Shown here one piece after another: positions 17,874 through 25,770 of a DNA stretch of 64,000 nucleotides (its first letter is position 1; each line of letters opens with the position of its first letter). The notes under the pieces were generated by a model that ran no database searches, was not told the origin of the DNA, and worked only from the letters and a program-made list of their open reading frames with translations. Source of the DNA: Fibrobacter sp. GTDB lineage: Bacteria > Fibrobacterota > Fibrobacteria > Fibrobacterales > Fibrobacteraceae. A program made the position numbers and the translations under genes. The stretch is taken from the NCBI GenBank assembly GCA_024398955.1, contig JAKSIG010000006.1:38254-102253 (forward strand), given 5' to 3'.

Positions 17874-19289
17874 CTATTTCTTGAGTCTCTTGATTTTGTA
17901 CAGCCCTGCATCAAGCATCATATCTCGTTGGGTTGTAGGAATGACCGCAGCCTTTTTGTCAAAGTTGCCTGTCGAAACGGTGCCGTAGCCTTTAGTGCGG
18001 GTTTCTTTGGCTTCCTTGGCCAATTCTACAGCCTTTTCCAATTGTTCTTCTGGGTCGCTGATTTTATAGTCGGGCTCGATACCGTATGTATGGTAGCTGA
18101 CGCCATCCTTGTCGAAACCGTGAATACCGGTAATTCCTGCAATCCCGTTGGCGTACGTGGGAACATAGTACTGCCCAATGCCCTTGCCGTAAGTGGTTTG
18201 CCCGATTATGGGAGTTTTCTTGTTGATTGCTACAGCGGAGAGCATTAATTCGGCGCAACTTGCAGAACCTTCGTCTGCAAGAAACACGTAATAGAGCTCT
18301 CTGCCGATGCCGTCTGATGTGGCCGTGTAGGTAAGAGTGTCGAACCTTTGTACGTATTCGTATTGGCCCATTCGTTTTACGGAATCGACTTCCGTTTCTA
18401 TAAACGTAATGATGGTGTCGCCCTTGTCCAAAAGTTCCGAAGAAATGTTAGTGCAGTGGTTTGTACCGCCACCGGGATTGCCTCGAAGGTCGATGACGGC
18501 GGATTTAGCGCCACTTTTTACAACTTTGTTTAGAATGTCGAAGAATTCTCCATAGGTACCAGCTTCGTGAGACGACTCGGGAACAAACTGGTCTATCTTG
18601 ATGACCGGAATTGAATCGCGGTATTTTAGATGTACAGAGGCGCTCAAGAAAGATCCTGTTTTAATTGAGACGACCTTTTCTTCTCCGTCTCTTAGGATAG
18701 TAAGGTTAACTACTGTTGGCGTATCAAAGGTGGTCAGCTTCTCGAAACCTTCGATACTTCTGGGAATGTCCTCGTTGACTTTAACGATGATGTCATTTAC
18801 GTCGAGTCTTCCATCGGAAGGTCCGTTGGGGTAGACCTCTTTAATGACGAGGTAGCTGTCTTCTTCGCTTTTGACAATATCCACGTCAATGCCCAGCCCA
18901 ATCAGTTCGTCGGACTCGTTGAGCATTTTCATAATGCGGTCTGCAAAGGTCGGATCAAAATAGCGGGTAAACTTGTCGCTCATCTGGTTGTACATGCCGC
19001 ATACGTCTGCGAAAGGTGCGGTGCAGGCGCCCTTTGTATAGTCCTCTTTGTTGTAAAGGCCATAGTAGACGCGAACATCGTCGTTTAGCTCTTTCTTGAG
19101 ATGGGCGTCATAATACAGCACGCCCAGAAGCATGTGGTTGTATGCAAGTTCGTGAAAGTAAACGTCGTCCTTTAATGAGTCGCTTGGTTTTTGACTGCTA
19201 GACGGAAAGTTGATGCCTTCAGCATCGTCGTCGGAGCATCCCGCAAATGCGATTGCTGCTGCAAGGATTCCTGCAATTTTAATGTTCAT
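17874..19289 (-). CDS. S41-family peptidase lipoprotein (distal copy)
   Basis: Protein of 471 residues with signal peptide and lipobox (AFAGC) followed by acidic residues. It has a PDZ-like region ('GPSDGRLDVNDIIVKVN') and an S41 tail-specific protease domain. Substrate-groove motif 'DLRGNPGGG', catalytic serine in 'GSASCAE' and catalytic lysine in 'TYGKGIGQ' are intact. C-terminal processing peptidases act in the envelope on misfolded or precursor proteins. It is the third gene of a minus-strand unit, 8 nt after a paralogue. Confidence 0.92.
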   Translation of the reverse strand: MNIKIAGILAAAIAFAGCSDDDAEGINFPSSSQKPSDSLKDDVYFHELAYNHMLLGVLYYDAHLKKELNDDVRVYYGLYNKEDYTKGACTAPFADVCGMYNQMSDKFTRYFDPTFADRIMKMLNESDELIGLGIDVDIVKSEEDSYLVIKEVYPNGPSDGRLDVNDIIVKVNEDIPRSIEGFEKLTTFDTPTVVNLTILRDGEEKVVSIKTGSFLSASVHLKYRDSIPVIKIDQFVPESSHEAGTYGEFFDILNKVVKSGAKSAVIDLRGNPGGGTNHCTNISSELLDKGDTIITFIETEVDSVKRMGQYEYVQRFDTLTYTATSDGIGRELYYVFLADEGSASCAELMLSAVAINKKTPIIGQTTYGKGIGQYYVPTYANGIAGITGIHGFDKDGVSYHTYGIEPDYKISDPEEQLEKAVELAKEAKETRTKGYGTVSTGNFDKKAAVIPTTQRDMMLDAGLYKIKRLKK

Positions 19290-19297
19290 GTTACCCC

Positions 19298-20665
19298 CTA
19301 ATTATTTGTGTCCCGCAAATCAAGTTTCGGGTCGTCATTTTCTCTGAAGGCGCCTCCCAAAGACGGCTGCTTGCGAGAAATGATTTGAAAATCGTCGGCT
19401 TTGAATACTGCAGATTTTTTTAGAACAGAAGTCTTGGTACCGTACTTGTTTCGTAGGTAGTTGATGCCACAGGTAAGCGGAGCTTCTGATCCGCAGTCCT
19501 TGTCGGGCGCGATTCCTTTCTTGTGATAGGAATTGCCCTTGGGCGTCAGGAATTCAAGATTGGTTATGAGGGCAAGCCCGCCGGCCATAGTTTTCCAGGT
19601 GGTCTGCCCAATGCCTTTGCCATAGGTTGACGAACCCACTACAGGAATGCCTGCACCCTCTGCAAGGGCGGCGGTAAAAATTTCGGCGCAGCTGGCGCTA
19701 TTCCTGTTGACCAGCGCAACAAACTGATGACCTTCGCCAGCATCGCCAGGAGTTGCCTCGACAGAAACAGATTTCTTGAAGGGCTTGCCGTTGGCGTCAA
19801 AGGTGCGCCAGGATCTTGTGGAAATTGGCCCTTCCTTGATAAAAAGGTCTGCCATGGCGACACACTGGGTAACGTGCCCCCCTGGGTTTCCCCGTAGGTC
19901 AATCAGCCTTGGTTCCCTTGAATTTCGTGTGGAGTCCAGATAGTTCTTTAGTTCTCCGAAAGACCCTGCAGCCTTGTCGATTGTGGTCTGCTTAAATTCG
20001 CTGATGGTGATAATGGTCGTTCCTTCTAGGGTGTCCACAAAAACTGTGGGGGCGTATACGTCTCCCTTTTCCATTTCGTAGGAGACCGTATCTCCATCGT
20101 ACTCTACAACAAGAGTAATTAATTTGTTGTAAGTTAATACGGAATCGTAGGTGGAATACACCATCCTTACCGCTTCTGCTGATTCCTCTTTAAGCTCAAC
20201 ATCATTGACCTTTAGAATGCAGCCGTATCGGGGAACTCCGGCATTGCTTGCCGGACCCTCTGGGTATACGCGGTAAATGCAGAGCGGATGCTCTAGACCG
20301 GGGTTCAGGAAGTACTCCATACCGACGTCGCCCTGCACGATACTAGTGTTGATTGAAATGCTGGCGGATTCGCTTTTTGAAGGCGGTACGTAGCGGGTGA
20401 AGGGGTCTTCCAGTTCTGCATACAGAAGTTGCGTGGAATCCCCATCCTCGTCCAAGTTCTTTAGTTCGTCCTCAAAAAGATATGTACGGGTCAGTAGCCA
20501 GTAGTTGTAGGAGTATTCCGTGGGGGCTGGAGTACTTTCGACTGGCTGCAGAAAGTCGCTGCAACCGCAAAGGATGGCTGAAATCAATCCTGCGAAAAAG
20601 CAAAAAACCGATGGAATGTTCTTCGCATCGGTTCTTGTAGGAGTGTTGCCCAGTTTAGTCCTCAT
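19298..20665 (-). CDS. S41-family peptidase lipoprotein (proximal copy)
   Basis: Paralogue of the downstream gene, 455 residues, with an N-terminal hydrophobic segment and lipobox-like LCGC. It has PDZ region 'GPASNAGVPRYGCILKVND', groove motif 'DLRGNPGGH', catalytic serine motif 'NSASCAE' and lysine motif 'TYGKGIGQ'. Catalytic residues are kept in both copies, so each may be active, perhaps on different substrates. AAGG lies very close to the start codon. The preceding LRR gene ends 24 nt upstream, and the three genes likely form one operon. Confidence 0.92.
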   Translation of the reverse strand: MRTKLGNTPTRTDAKNIPSVFCFFAGLISAILCGCSDFLQPVESTPAPTEYSYNYWLLTRTYLFEDELKNLDEDGDSTQLLYAELEDPFTRYVPPSKSESASISINTSIVQGDVGMEYFLNPGLEHPLCIYRVYPEGPASNAGVPRYGCILKVNDVELKEESAEAVRMVYSTYDSVLTYNKLITLVVEYDGDTVSYEMEKGDVYAPTVFVDTLEGTTIITISEFKQTTIDKAAGSFGELKNYLDSTRNSREPRLIDLRGNPGGHVTQCVAMADLFIKEGPISTRSWRTFDANGKPFKKSVSVEATPGDAGEGHQFVALVNRNSASCAEIFTAALAEGAGIPVVGSSTYGKGIGQTTWKTMAGGLALITNLEFLTPKGNSYHKKGIAPDKDCGSEAPLTCGINYLRNKYGTKTSVLKKSAVFKADDFQIISRKQPSLGGAFRENDDPKLDLRDTNN

Positions 20666-20689
20666 GCCCCTTCAACCTTTGGCTGCGGC

Positions 20690-21442
20690 CTACTGGTCAA
20701 TCTTCAGGTTCTTCTTGTCTAACAGAACGCGGGGGATGCCACCTTCCATGGGGTTCTCGATAACGGAGACCGTTTCCAGGCTGTCGCATTCGGCGAGACT
20801 TTCGGGAAGGGTGGCCAGCTGGTTTGCGTCCAGCACCAGTTCCTTTAGGTTCTTCAGGTTGCCGAATTCAGAGGGAATGGCTCCCAGGCTGTTTCCAGAA
20901 ATCATCAGGATTTCCAGGGATTCCAGTTTGCCCAAGGTTGCCGGAATGCTGGTAAGGTCGTTGTTGTCGAGATAAAGCTTTTTCAGCTTGGTGAGCTTGC
21001 CAAGAGTTGCAGGGATTTCGGAGAGCATGTTGTCGTGGAGGCTAAGCTTTGTCACCTTGGTCCACTTGCCGACTTCGTTGGTCAGGTCCAGAAGCTGGTT
21101 CTTGGCGATGTTCACTTGCTGCAGGTTCTTTAAGCTGCCGACAGAGTCGGGCAGCTCAGACAGGCTGTTGTAACCCAGGTACAGGTGTTCCAGCTTGGTC
21201 AGTTCGCCGATGGTCTCGGGGAGTTCCATCAGGTCGTTTTCGCTGACAGAAAGTTTTTTAAGATTCTTGAGCTTGCCGATGTCGTCGGGAAGTTCCACCA
21301 GCATGTTTCGGTCTAGGATCAGTTCTTCGAGAGAATCCAGTTCAAACAGCTCCGGCGGGAGCAGACGGATGTTCTGCTGAGACAGATCCAGCGATTTGGC
21401 CTTTTCGGCCTTGGCTTTGGCAATAACATCTAGCAAATTCAT
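20690..21442 (-). CDS. Leucine-rich repeat protein
   Basis: Protein of 250 residues built almost entirely of 23-residue leucine-rich repeats of the bacterial type (LxxLPxxIGxLxxLxxLxLxxN), about nine copies, for example 'LKNLKKLSVSENDLMELPETIG'. No signal peptide or membrane segment is seen, so it should be cytoplasmic and act in protein binding. No enzymatic domain is fused. GGAGAC precedes the start. It is the first gene of a likely operon with two S41 protease lipoproteins. The 256-nt region upstream, shared with the divergent AIPR gene, is AT-rich. Confidence 0.9.
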   Translation of the reverse strand: MNLLDVIAKAKAEKAKSLDLSQQNIRLLPPELFELDSLEELILDRNMLVELPDDIGKLKNLKKLSVSENDLMELPETIGELTKLEHLYLGYNSLSELPDSVGSLKNLQQVNIAKNQLLDLTNEVGKWTKVTKLSLHDNMLSEIPATLGKLTKLKKLYLDNNDLTSIPATLGKLESLEILMISGNSLGAIPSEFGNLKNLKELVLDANQLATLPESLAECDSLETVSVIENPMEGGIPRVLLDKKNLKIDQ

Positions 21443-21616
21443 AACAAGTCTCCTATAAAATCAATCTTAGCATTTTTTATAAAAAAAGACGTGGGAACGC
21501 GGTAAAAATTGTAAAAAGATAAGTTTTTGCACATTTGTTCACTACAAATTGGAGCCTTTTCCCAAAAAAAATTAAAAAGTTTGCATGTTTTTTTCGCAAA
21601 TGGGGGCGTTTGAAGC

Positions 21617-21624
21617 TATTTTTA
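21617..21624 (+). promoter_or_regulatory. TAnnTTTA promoter-like box before AIPR gene
   Basis: TATTTTTA followed by an AT-rich tract lies 74 nt before the AIPR start codon. It fits the recurrent TAnnTTT(A/G) motif; the A-tracts just upstream could act as an UP-like element. Confidence 0.25.
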
Positions 21625-21698
21625 GTATATAAATATGGTCGAACTTGTCAGGTGTCTCATCAGCACCCGATTTTTGATGCTATCATACCGAGGAAAAA

Positions 21699-23591
21699 AT
21701 GGAATTAACCAAATCACAGGAACGCCGTCTAGCATTTGTGGCTAGCCTTTTGAGTCTCAACCCTAACGATCCTACCGATCGAATTAAGGCACTCCGGCAC
21801 CTAAACCTGGACGAAAATGGTTGCTTCCATGGATTCCAGTATTCCCAGGGCTATATGGAATTCTTCATCTTCCTTGATGAAGACACTCCTCTCGAAAAGG
21901 TTGTGGCACATCTGAATGCCGACCTGAAGCAGTTACAGATTGCCGTGTTCCGTACTAGCGACCCCACCAATCCGTTCTTCATGTCTCTTCGCGAAGAAGC
22001 TGACCCCTGGGCTGTAAACAAGATTTCCGACGACTCCGAAGAAGAAGATTCCGATACTCCGGCCAGCCGCCCCTATATGGAAACTTTGGAAATCACCGTG
22101 CTCCGCACCCGCGCTAGCCGCGACGTTACCGACTCCGAACTGGAACGTACCCTCAAGGATATGCGCCGTAAGCTGACCCTCTGGAAGGACGAAGTCAAGG
22201 CCAAGCTTGAAATCTCTGCCGAACACGATGACTTGACTCGCGATTTCCGCTCTGCTGATGACAAGCTGGAAATTGTGATGGAATCCGAACCGCTGCACCT
22301 CACCAGCGATCACGGTGAACTTTTCCTGGGCTTCTGCCCCATCCGTACCATTTTTGACTACCATGTAAATCTGGGTAAGCGTCTGAAGACCAAGCACAAC
22401 ATGGCTATCGTCTCCAGTAACATTCGTACTTACCTTGGAAACCTCACTCATACCAATGCTGCCCTTATCGATGCCTTCCAGACCATGGAACGCGCCGACG
22501 ACCAGAATGTGAATGTGGATGACTTCCCGTTCCTGCACAACGGTATGACCCTTACCGGCGATGACCTGCGCTTGAAGGATCGCGACGGCAAGAAGGTTCT
22601 CTTTATTGAACGCCCCAAGATTATTAACGGTGCTCAGTCCCTGTTCACCTACGAACAGTACGCCAAGAAGAGCAAGAAGCCGGTGAACCCCTACGTTCTC
22701 GTGAAGGTTGTGGTTCCGTATCCTGGTGCCGACAGCTTCCTGAACCAGGTGACCATGGCTAACAACCGCCAGAACCCGGTGTTCAGCTACCATCTGCGTG
22801 CCGCTGACGACCTGCAGTTCTTCATTTGGCAGCGTTACCAGGAAGAAGGCTTTACCTACGTTTATAAGGATGGCGTCCGCCTGAAGGCTCGTACCCGTAA
22901 GCTCGAAGTCCGTATGCGTCCGGAACTTGCAAAGACACTGTTCATGATGGATGGCAAACTTTCTGAATGCCGTTCCTCTGACTGCATCTTCGACAAGGAA
23001 ACTCTTTACCAGCGTTGCTTCGGCGCATTCGTCCGCGTGGCTCCCGAAAAGGAACGCGATTTCGTCCGCAAGACCATCGCCTTCACCAAGGCCTGGCAGC
23101 TCCTTTCTCGCCTCCCCATCAAGATCCGTAAGGTTACCCCGGGTAAGGGCGTGTCCATCGAAGCTAACGACGATAATCCGCTGACCCGCATCACCTGGAA
23201 TGGCCGTCTCGAAGACAAGTTCATCTTCCGCAGCGCCGTCAAGGACCTGGTTGTGGCTCTTGCCCTCAAGCACTGGCTCATCTATGGCGATCCGATCCAG
23301 GACTTCGACTGGCTGGTCGAAAACGAACTGAACTTCAACGAATCCATTCTGAAGTATGCCTCCAAGATCTATACCGACGATCTTAAGGGCATCCTCATCA
23401 GCGAATTCAAGGATAACTCCAACTACTACGACACCATCACCACCATCGACAAGGATAGCGGTGAATCTGTGGAACGTCGCCTGTGGAAGGGCTTCTCCAA
23501 CACGGCTACCTACGAAAAGATGCTTGACCTTCTGTGCCAGAAGAACAAGCAGTGGGAAAAGTGCCGCGAAGGTATCGAAGCATTTATTTAA
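21699..23591 (+). CDS. AIPR-family protein
   Basis: Protein of 630 residues. The middle matches the AIPR (abortive infection phage resistance) family pattern. It has a block with a conserved Asn/Arg ('NIRTYLGN', then 'NAALIDAF'), a 'FLHNGMTL' box (N281-G282) where the family has NNGIT, and 'KIINGAQS' (N310-G311) where the family has 'IVNGxQT'. AIPR proteins occur in phage-defence loci and beside restriction genes, but their biochemistry is poorly known. No signal peptide; probably cytoplasmic. Codon choice is strongly biased (AAG, GAA, CGT/CGC) like the neighbouring carboxyltransferase gene, which suggests a resident, well-expressed gene. Monocistronic, with its own terminator. Family assignment rests on motif order. 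Confidence 0.7.
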   Translation: MELTKSQERRLAFVASLLSLNPNDPTDRIKALRHLNLDENGCFHGFQYSQGYMEFFIFLDEDTPLEKVVAHLNADLKQLQIAVFRTSDPTNPFFMSLREEADPWAVNKISDDSEEEDSDTPASRPYMETLEITVLRTRASRDVTDSELERTLKDMRRKLTLWKDEVKAKLEISAEHDDLTRDFRSADDKLEIVMESEPLHLTSDHGELFLGFCPIRTIFDYHVNLGKRLKTKHNMAIVSSNIRTYLGNLTHTNAALIDAFQTMERADDQNVNVDDFPFLHNGMTLTGDDLRLKDRDGKKVLFIERPKIINGAQSLFTYEQYAKKSKKPVNPYVLVKVVVPYPGADSFLNQVTMANNRQNPVFSYHLRAADDLQFFIWQRYQEEGFTYVYKDGVRLKARTRKLEVRMRPELAKTLFMMDGKLSECRSSDCIFDKETLYQRCFGAFVRVAPEKERDFVRKTIAFTKAWQLLSRLPIKIRKVTPGKGVSIEANDDNPLTRITWNGRLEDKFIFRSAVKDLVVALALKHWLIYGDPIQDFDWLVENELNFNESILKYASKIYTDDLKGILISEFKDNSNYYDTITTIDKDSGESVERRLWKGFSNTATYEKMLDLLCQKNKQWEKCREGIEAFI

Positions 23592-23641
23592 AAACTCGGC
23601 TCGTTCGTCAGAAAGAGATCCTCCGGTCAGCCGAGTTTTAC
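23591..23641 (+). terminator. Terminator-like hairpin after AIPR gene
   Basis: An 11-bp perfect stem (AAAACTCGGCT / AGCCGAGTTTT) with a 27-nt loop starts at the stop codon and ends in four T. The U-run is short. Confidence 0.65.
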
Positions 23642-23760
23642 TCGGGATGGGTGCGCGCTCGTTCAAGAGAATTCAAGAAGGACTCCGTTACTGACGGGGG
23701 CCTTTCTTGTTTATATTCTTCTACCAACTTACTTATACGCAATAATTTAGGCGAATTTGG

Positions 23761-23791
23761 TTGACCGCTTTTACTGCGTTTTTTATCTTTG
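23761..23791 (+). promoter_or_regulatory. Sigma-70-like promoter of the carboxyltransferase gene
   Basis: TTGACC (-35, five of six consensus bases) and TATCTT (-10) are separated by exactly 17 bp. The -10 extends to TATCTTTG, matching the TAnnTTT(A/G) motif. The start codon is 34 nt downstream. Confidence 0.55.
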
Positions 23792-23825
23792 TTTGCGAAA
23801 ATTTTACACAAGGGGTTCTTACTGT

Positions 23826-25448
23826 ATGTGGAACGAAAAACATCTTAACAGACTGAATGAGTACCTGAGCCAGGCTCAGGCTGCTGGTGGCGCTGCCCGT
23901 ATCGATAAGCAGCACCAGTCCGGCAAGTATACTGCTCGCGAACGCATGGAAATGCTGTTCGACGCAGGTACTTTCGTGGAAGTTGGCGCTCTTCGCAAGT
24001 CCAGCAACCGCGTTCTCAAGGAAAGCAAGGTCGTCCTGGGTGACGGCGTGGTTACCGGTTACGGCAAGGTGAATGGCCGTCTGGTTTTTGCTTCCTCTCA
24101 GGACTTTACTGTTGGCGGTGGCGCCCTCGGTCAGTGCCATGCTGAAAAGATTTGCCGCGTCATGGACATGGCTGTGGAAGCTGGTTGCCCCTTTGTCGCC
24201 ATGAACGACTCCGGTGGAGCTCGTATCGACGAAGGCGTATTCTCCCTGGCTGGCTATAGCGCCATCATGGCCCGTAACGTCTGGGCTTCTGGCGTGATTC
24301 CTCAGATTGCCGTAATCATGGGCCCCTGCGCTGGTGGTGCCTGCTACTCTCCGGCTCTGTCTGACTTTATCTTCATGACCCAGTCCACTTCCCAGATGTT
24401 CCTCACTGGCCCCGCTGTTGTTAAGCAGGTCATGGGCGAAAACATCACCGCTGCAGAACTGGGCGGCGCTCCGGTGCATACTGCAAAGTCTGGTGTGGCT
24501 CATTTCATGTACCCCGACGACAAGCAGACTCTGGAAGGTGTCCGCAAGCTCCTTTCTTACCTGCCTCAGGGCAACAAGACGAAGCCTATTCCCGCTGCAG
24601 AACAGATGGAAGAAAAGGCCGACGAATCCGGCATCAAGAAACTTTTCAAGAAGTTCCTGAACAAGCAGGAAGCTACCTGCGAAGCTGCCGAAGACAAGAG
24701 TGCTACTATCCAGGACATCGTTCCGGATAACTACAAGCAGGCTTACGACGTTAGCGCCGTGATCGCCGCTTTCGCTGATGCAGACAGCTTCTTCGAAGTC
24801 CAGAAGGACTGGGGCAAGAACGTCGTGATCGGCTTTGCCCGCCTGAACGGTGAAGTTATCGGTATCGTTGCTAACCAGCCCAAGGTTCTCGCCGGTTCTC
24901 TCGATGTGGACGGCTCCTCCAAGGCTGGCCGCTTCGTTCGCTTCTGCGACGCCTTCAACATTCCGCTGCTGGCTCTCGTAGACGTTCCGGGTTACATGCC
25001 TGGTAGCAAGCAGGAATACTCCGGCATTATCCGCCACGGCGCAAAGCTCCTGTACGCCTTTGCCGAAGCAACTGTACCTAAGGTTACTCTCATTCTCCGT
25101 AAGGCCTTCGGTGGTGCTTACATCGCCATGAACTCCAAGGATGTGGGCGCAGACTACGTCTTCGCTCTGCCTATTGCCCAGGTGGCTGTGATGGGTGCAG
25201 AAGGTGCTGTTGAAATCATCAACAAGAAGGAAATCGCTGCTGCACCGGATCCGGTGGCTGCACGTGCCGCTTGCATCGCCAAGTACGAAGACGAATTGAT
25301 GAACCCCTACGTTGCCGCTGCCATGGGCGTGGTTGACGAAGTCATCAAGCCGGAAGACGTACGTAAGCGTCTCGTTGGCGCCTTCGACGCTCTGAAGACT
25401 AAGGATCAGAAGCGCCTTTGGAAGAAACACGCGAATATTCCGCTGTAA
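23826..25448 (+). CDS. Acyl-CoA carboxyltransferase (methylmalonyl-CoA decarboxylase alpha / propionyl-CoA carboxylase beta type)
   Basis: Biotin-dependent carboxyltransferase of 540 residues. Both halves of the fold are seen, with 'GGGALGQCHAEK', 'NDSGGARIDEG', 'GPCAGGACYSPA' and later 'ANQPKVLAGSLDVD', 'DVPGYMPG' and 'KAFGGAYIAM'. These are the acyl-CoA and biotin pocket motifs. It transfers CO2 between biotin and propionyl/methylmalonyl-CoA or a related acyl-CoA. The start at 23826 is chosen because the protein then begins with the usual 'MWNEKHLNRLNEYL'; the longer frame adds an unrelated leader. A Lys/Glu-rich insert of about 50 residues near 265-310 makes it a little longer than usual. 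No biotin carrier or decarboxylase gene is adjacent, so direction and substrate cannot be fixed. Confidence 0.9.
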   Translation: MWNEKHLNRLNEYLSQAQAAGGAARIDKQHQSGKYTARERMEMLFDAGTFVEVGALRKSSNRVLKESKVVLGDGVVTGYGKVNGRLVFASSQDFTVGGGALGQCHAEKICRVMDMAVEAGCPFVAMNDSGGARIDEGVFSLAGYSAIMARNVWASGVIPQIAVIMGPCAGGACYSPALSDFIFMTQSTSQMFLTGPAVVKQVMGENITAAELGGAPVHTAKSGVAHFMYPDDKQTLEGVRKLLSYLPQGNKTKPIPAAEQMEEKADESGIKKLFKKFLNKQEATCEAAEDKSATIQDIVPDNYKQAYDVSAVIAAFADADSFFEVQKDWGKNVVIGFARLNGEVIGIVANQPKVLAGSLDVDGSSKAGRFVRFCDAFNIPLLALVDVPGYMPGSKQEYSGIIRHGAKLLYAFAEATVPKVTLILRKAFGGAYIAMNSKDVGADYVFALPIAQVAVMGAEGAVEIINKKEIAAAPDPVAARAACIAKYEDELMNPYVAAAMGVVDEVIKPEDVRKRLVGAFDALKTKDQKRLWKKHANIPL

Positions 25449-25461
25449 GCGGAATAAGACC

Positions 25462-25503
25462 GGTTGGGCTAGAAACGATAGAGTTCGTCTCGTAAGCCCA
25501 ACC
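25462..25503 (+). other. Inverted repeat after carboxyltransferase gene
   Basis: GGTTGGGCT / AGCCCAACC, a 9-bp perfect stem with a 24-nt loop and no T-run, lies directly before the terminator. It may stabilise the 3' end of the mRNA. Confidence 0.5.
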
Positions 25504-25509
25504 TCTCCT

Positions 25510-25545
25510 AAAAAGGCACTTGGTTAAAGACCAAGTGCCTTTTTA
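25510..25545 (+). terminator. Strong bidirectional-type terminator
   Basis: A 14-bp perfect stem (AAAAGGCACTTGGT / ACCAAGTGCCTTTT) with a 5-nt loop, flanked by A and T runs. It ends the carboxyltransferase transcript. Confidence 0.92.
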
Positions 25546-25770
25546 CTCACAGATCCCGCTTTAGTCACTTTATACAAATTAATTGTATAAAAATTGCGTT
25601 GTAGCCCCCTTGTTGAAAGGGGGCTTTCCTTTTTTTGTTTAAATAATTGCTAATTTCCCGCAAATTCCGGGCATGTCGCCTCTTTCTGCTGGTTTCGCTA
25701 ATTTGGAATTCAGTATTTTGTGGTGGATATTGTCCTGTGAAAGGATGACTTTAAAGAACTGAAGATTGAC
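25546..25770. other. Intergenic region with two further hairpins upstream of sprA-like gene
   Basis: No gene is seen here. It holds an 8-bp perfect inverted repeat, TTATACAA-n5-TTGTATAA (25570-25590), which could be an operator. A GC-rich hairpin follows, AGCCCCCTT / AAGGGGGCT (25603-25625), with a T-rich tail interrupted by CC (25626-25637). The second looks like a terminator but no gene ends near it. A short untranslated transcript starting near the first element and ending at the second is possible. The 130 nt after that carry no clear element. Confidence 0.45.

Noticed and set aside
21933..25430. Antisense frames of about 570 codons opposite the AIPR and carboxyltransferase genes
   Set aside because: Same codon-bias effect as above; the sense proteins have clear family motifs and the antisense ones none.
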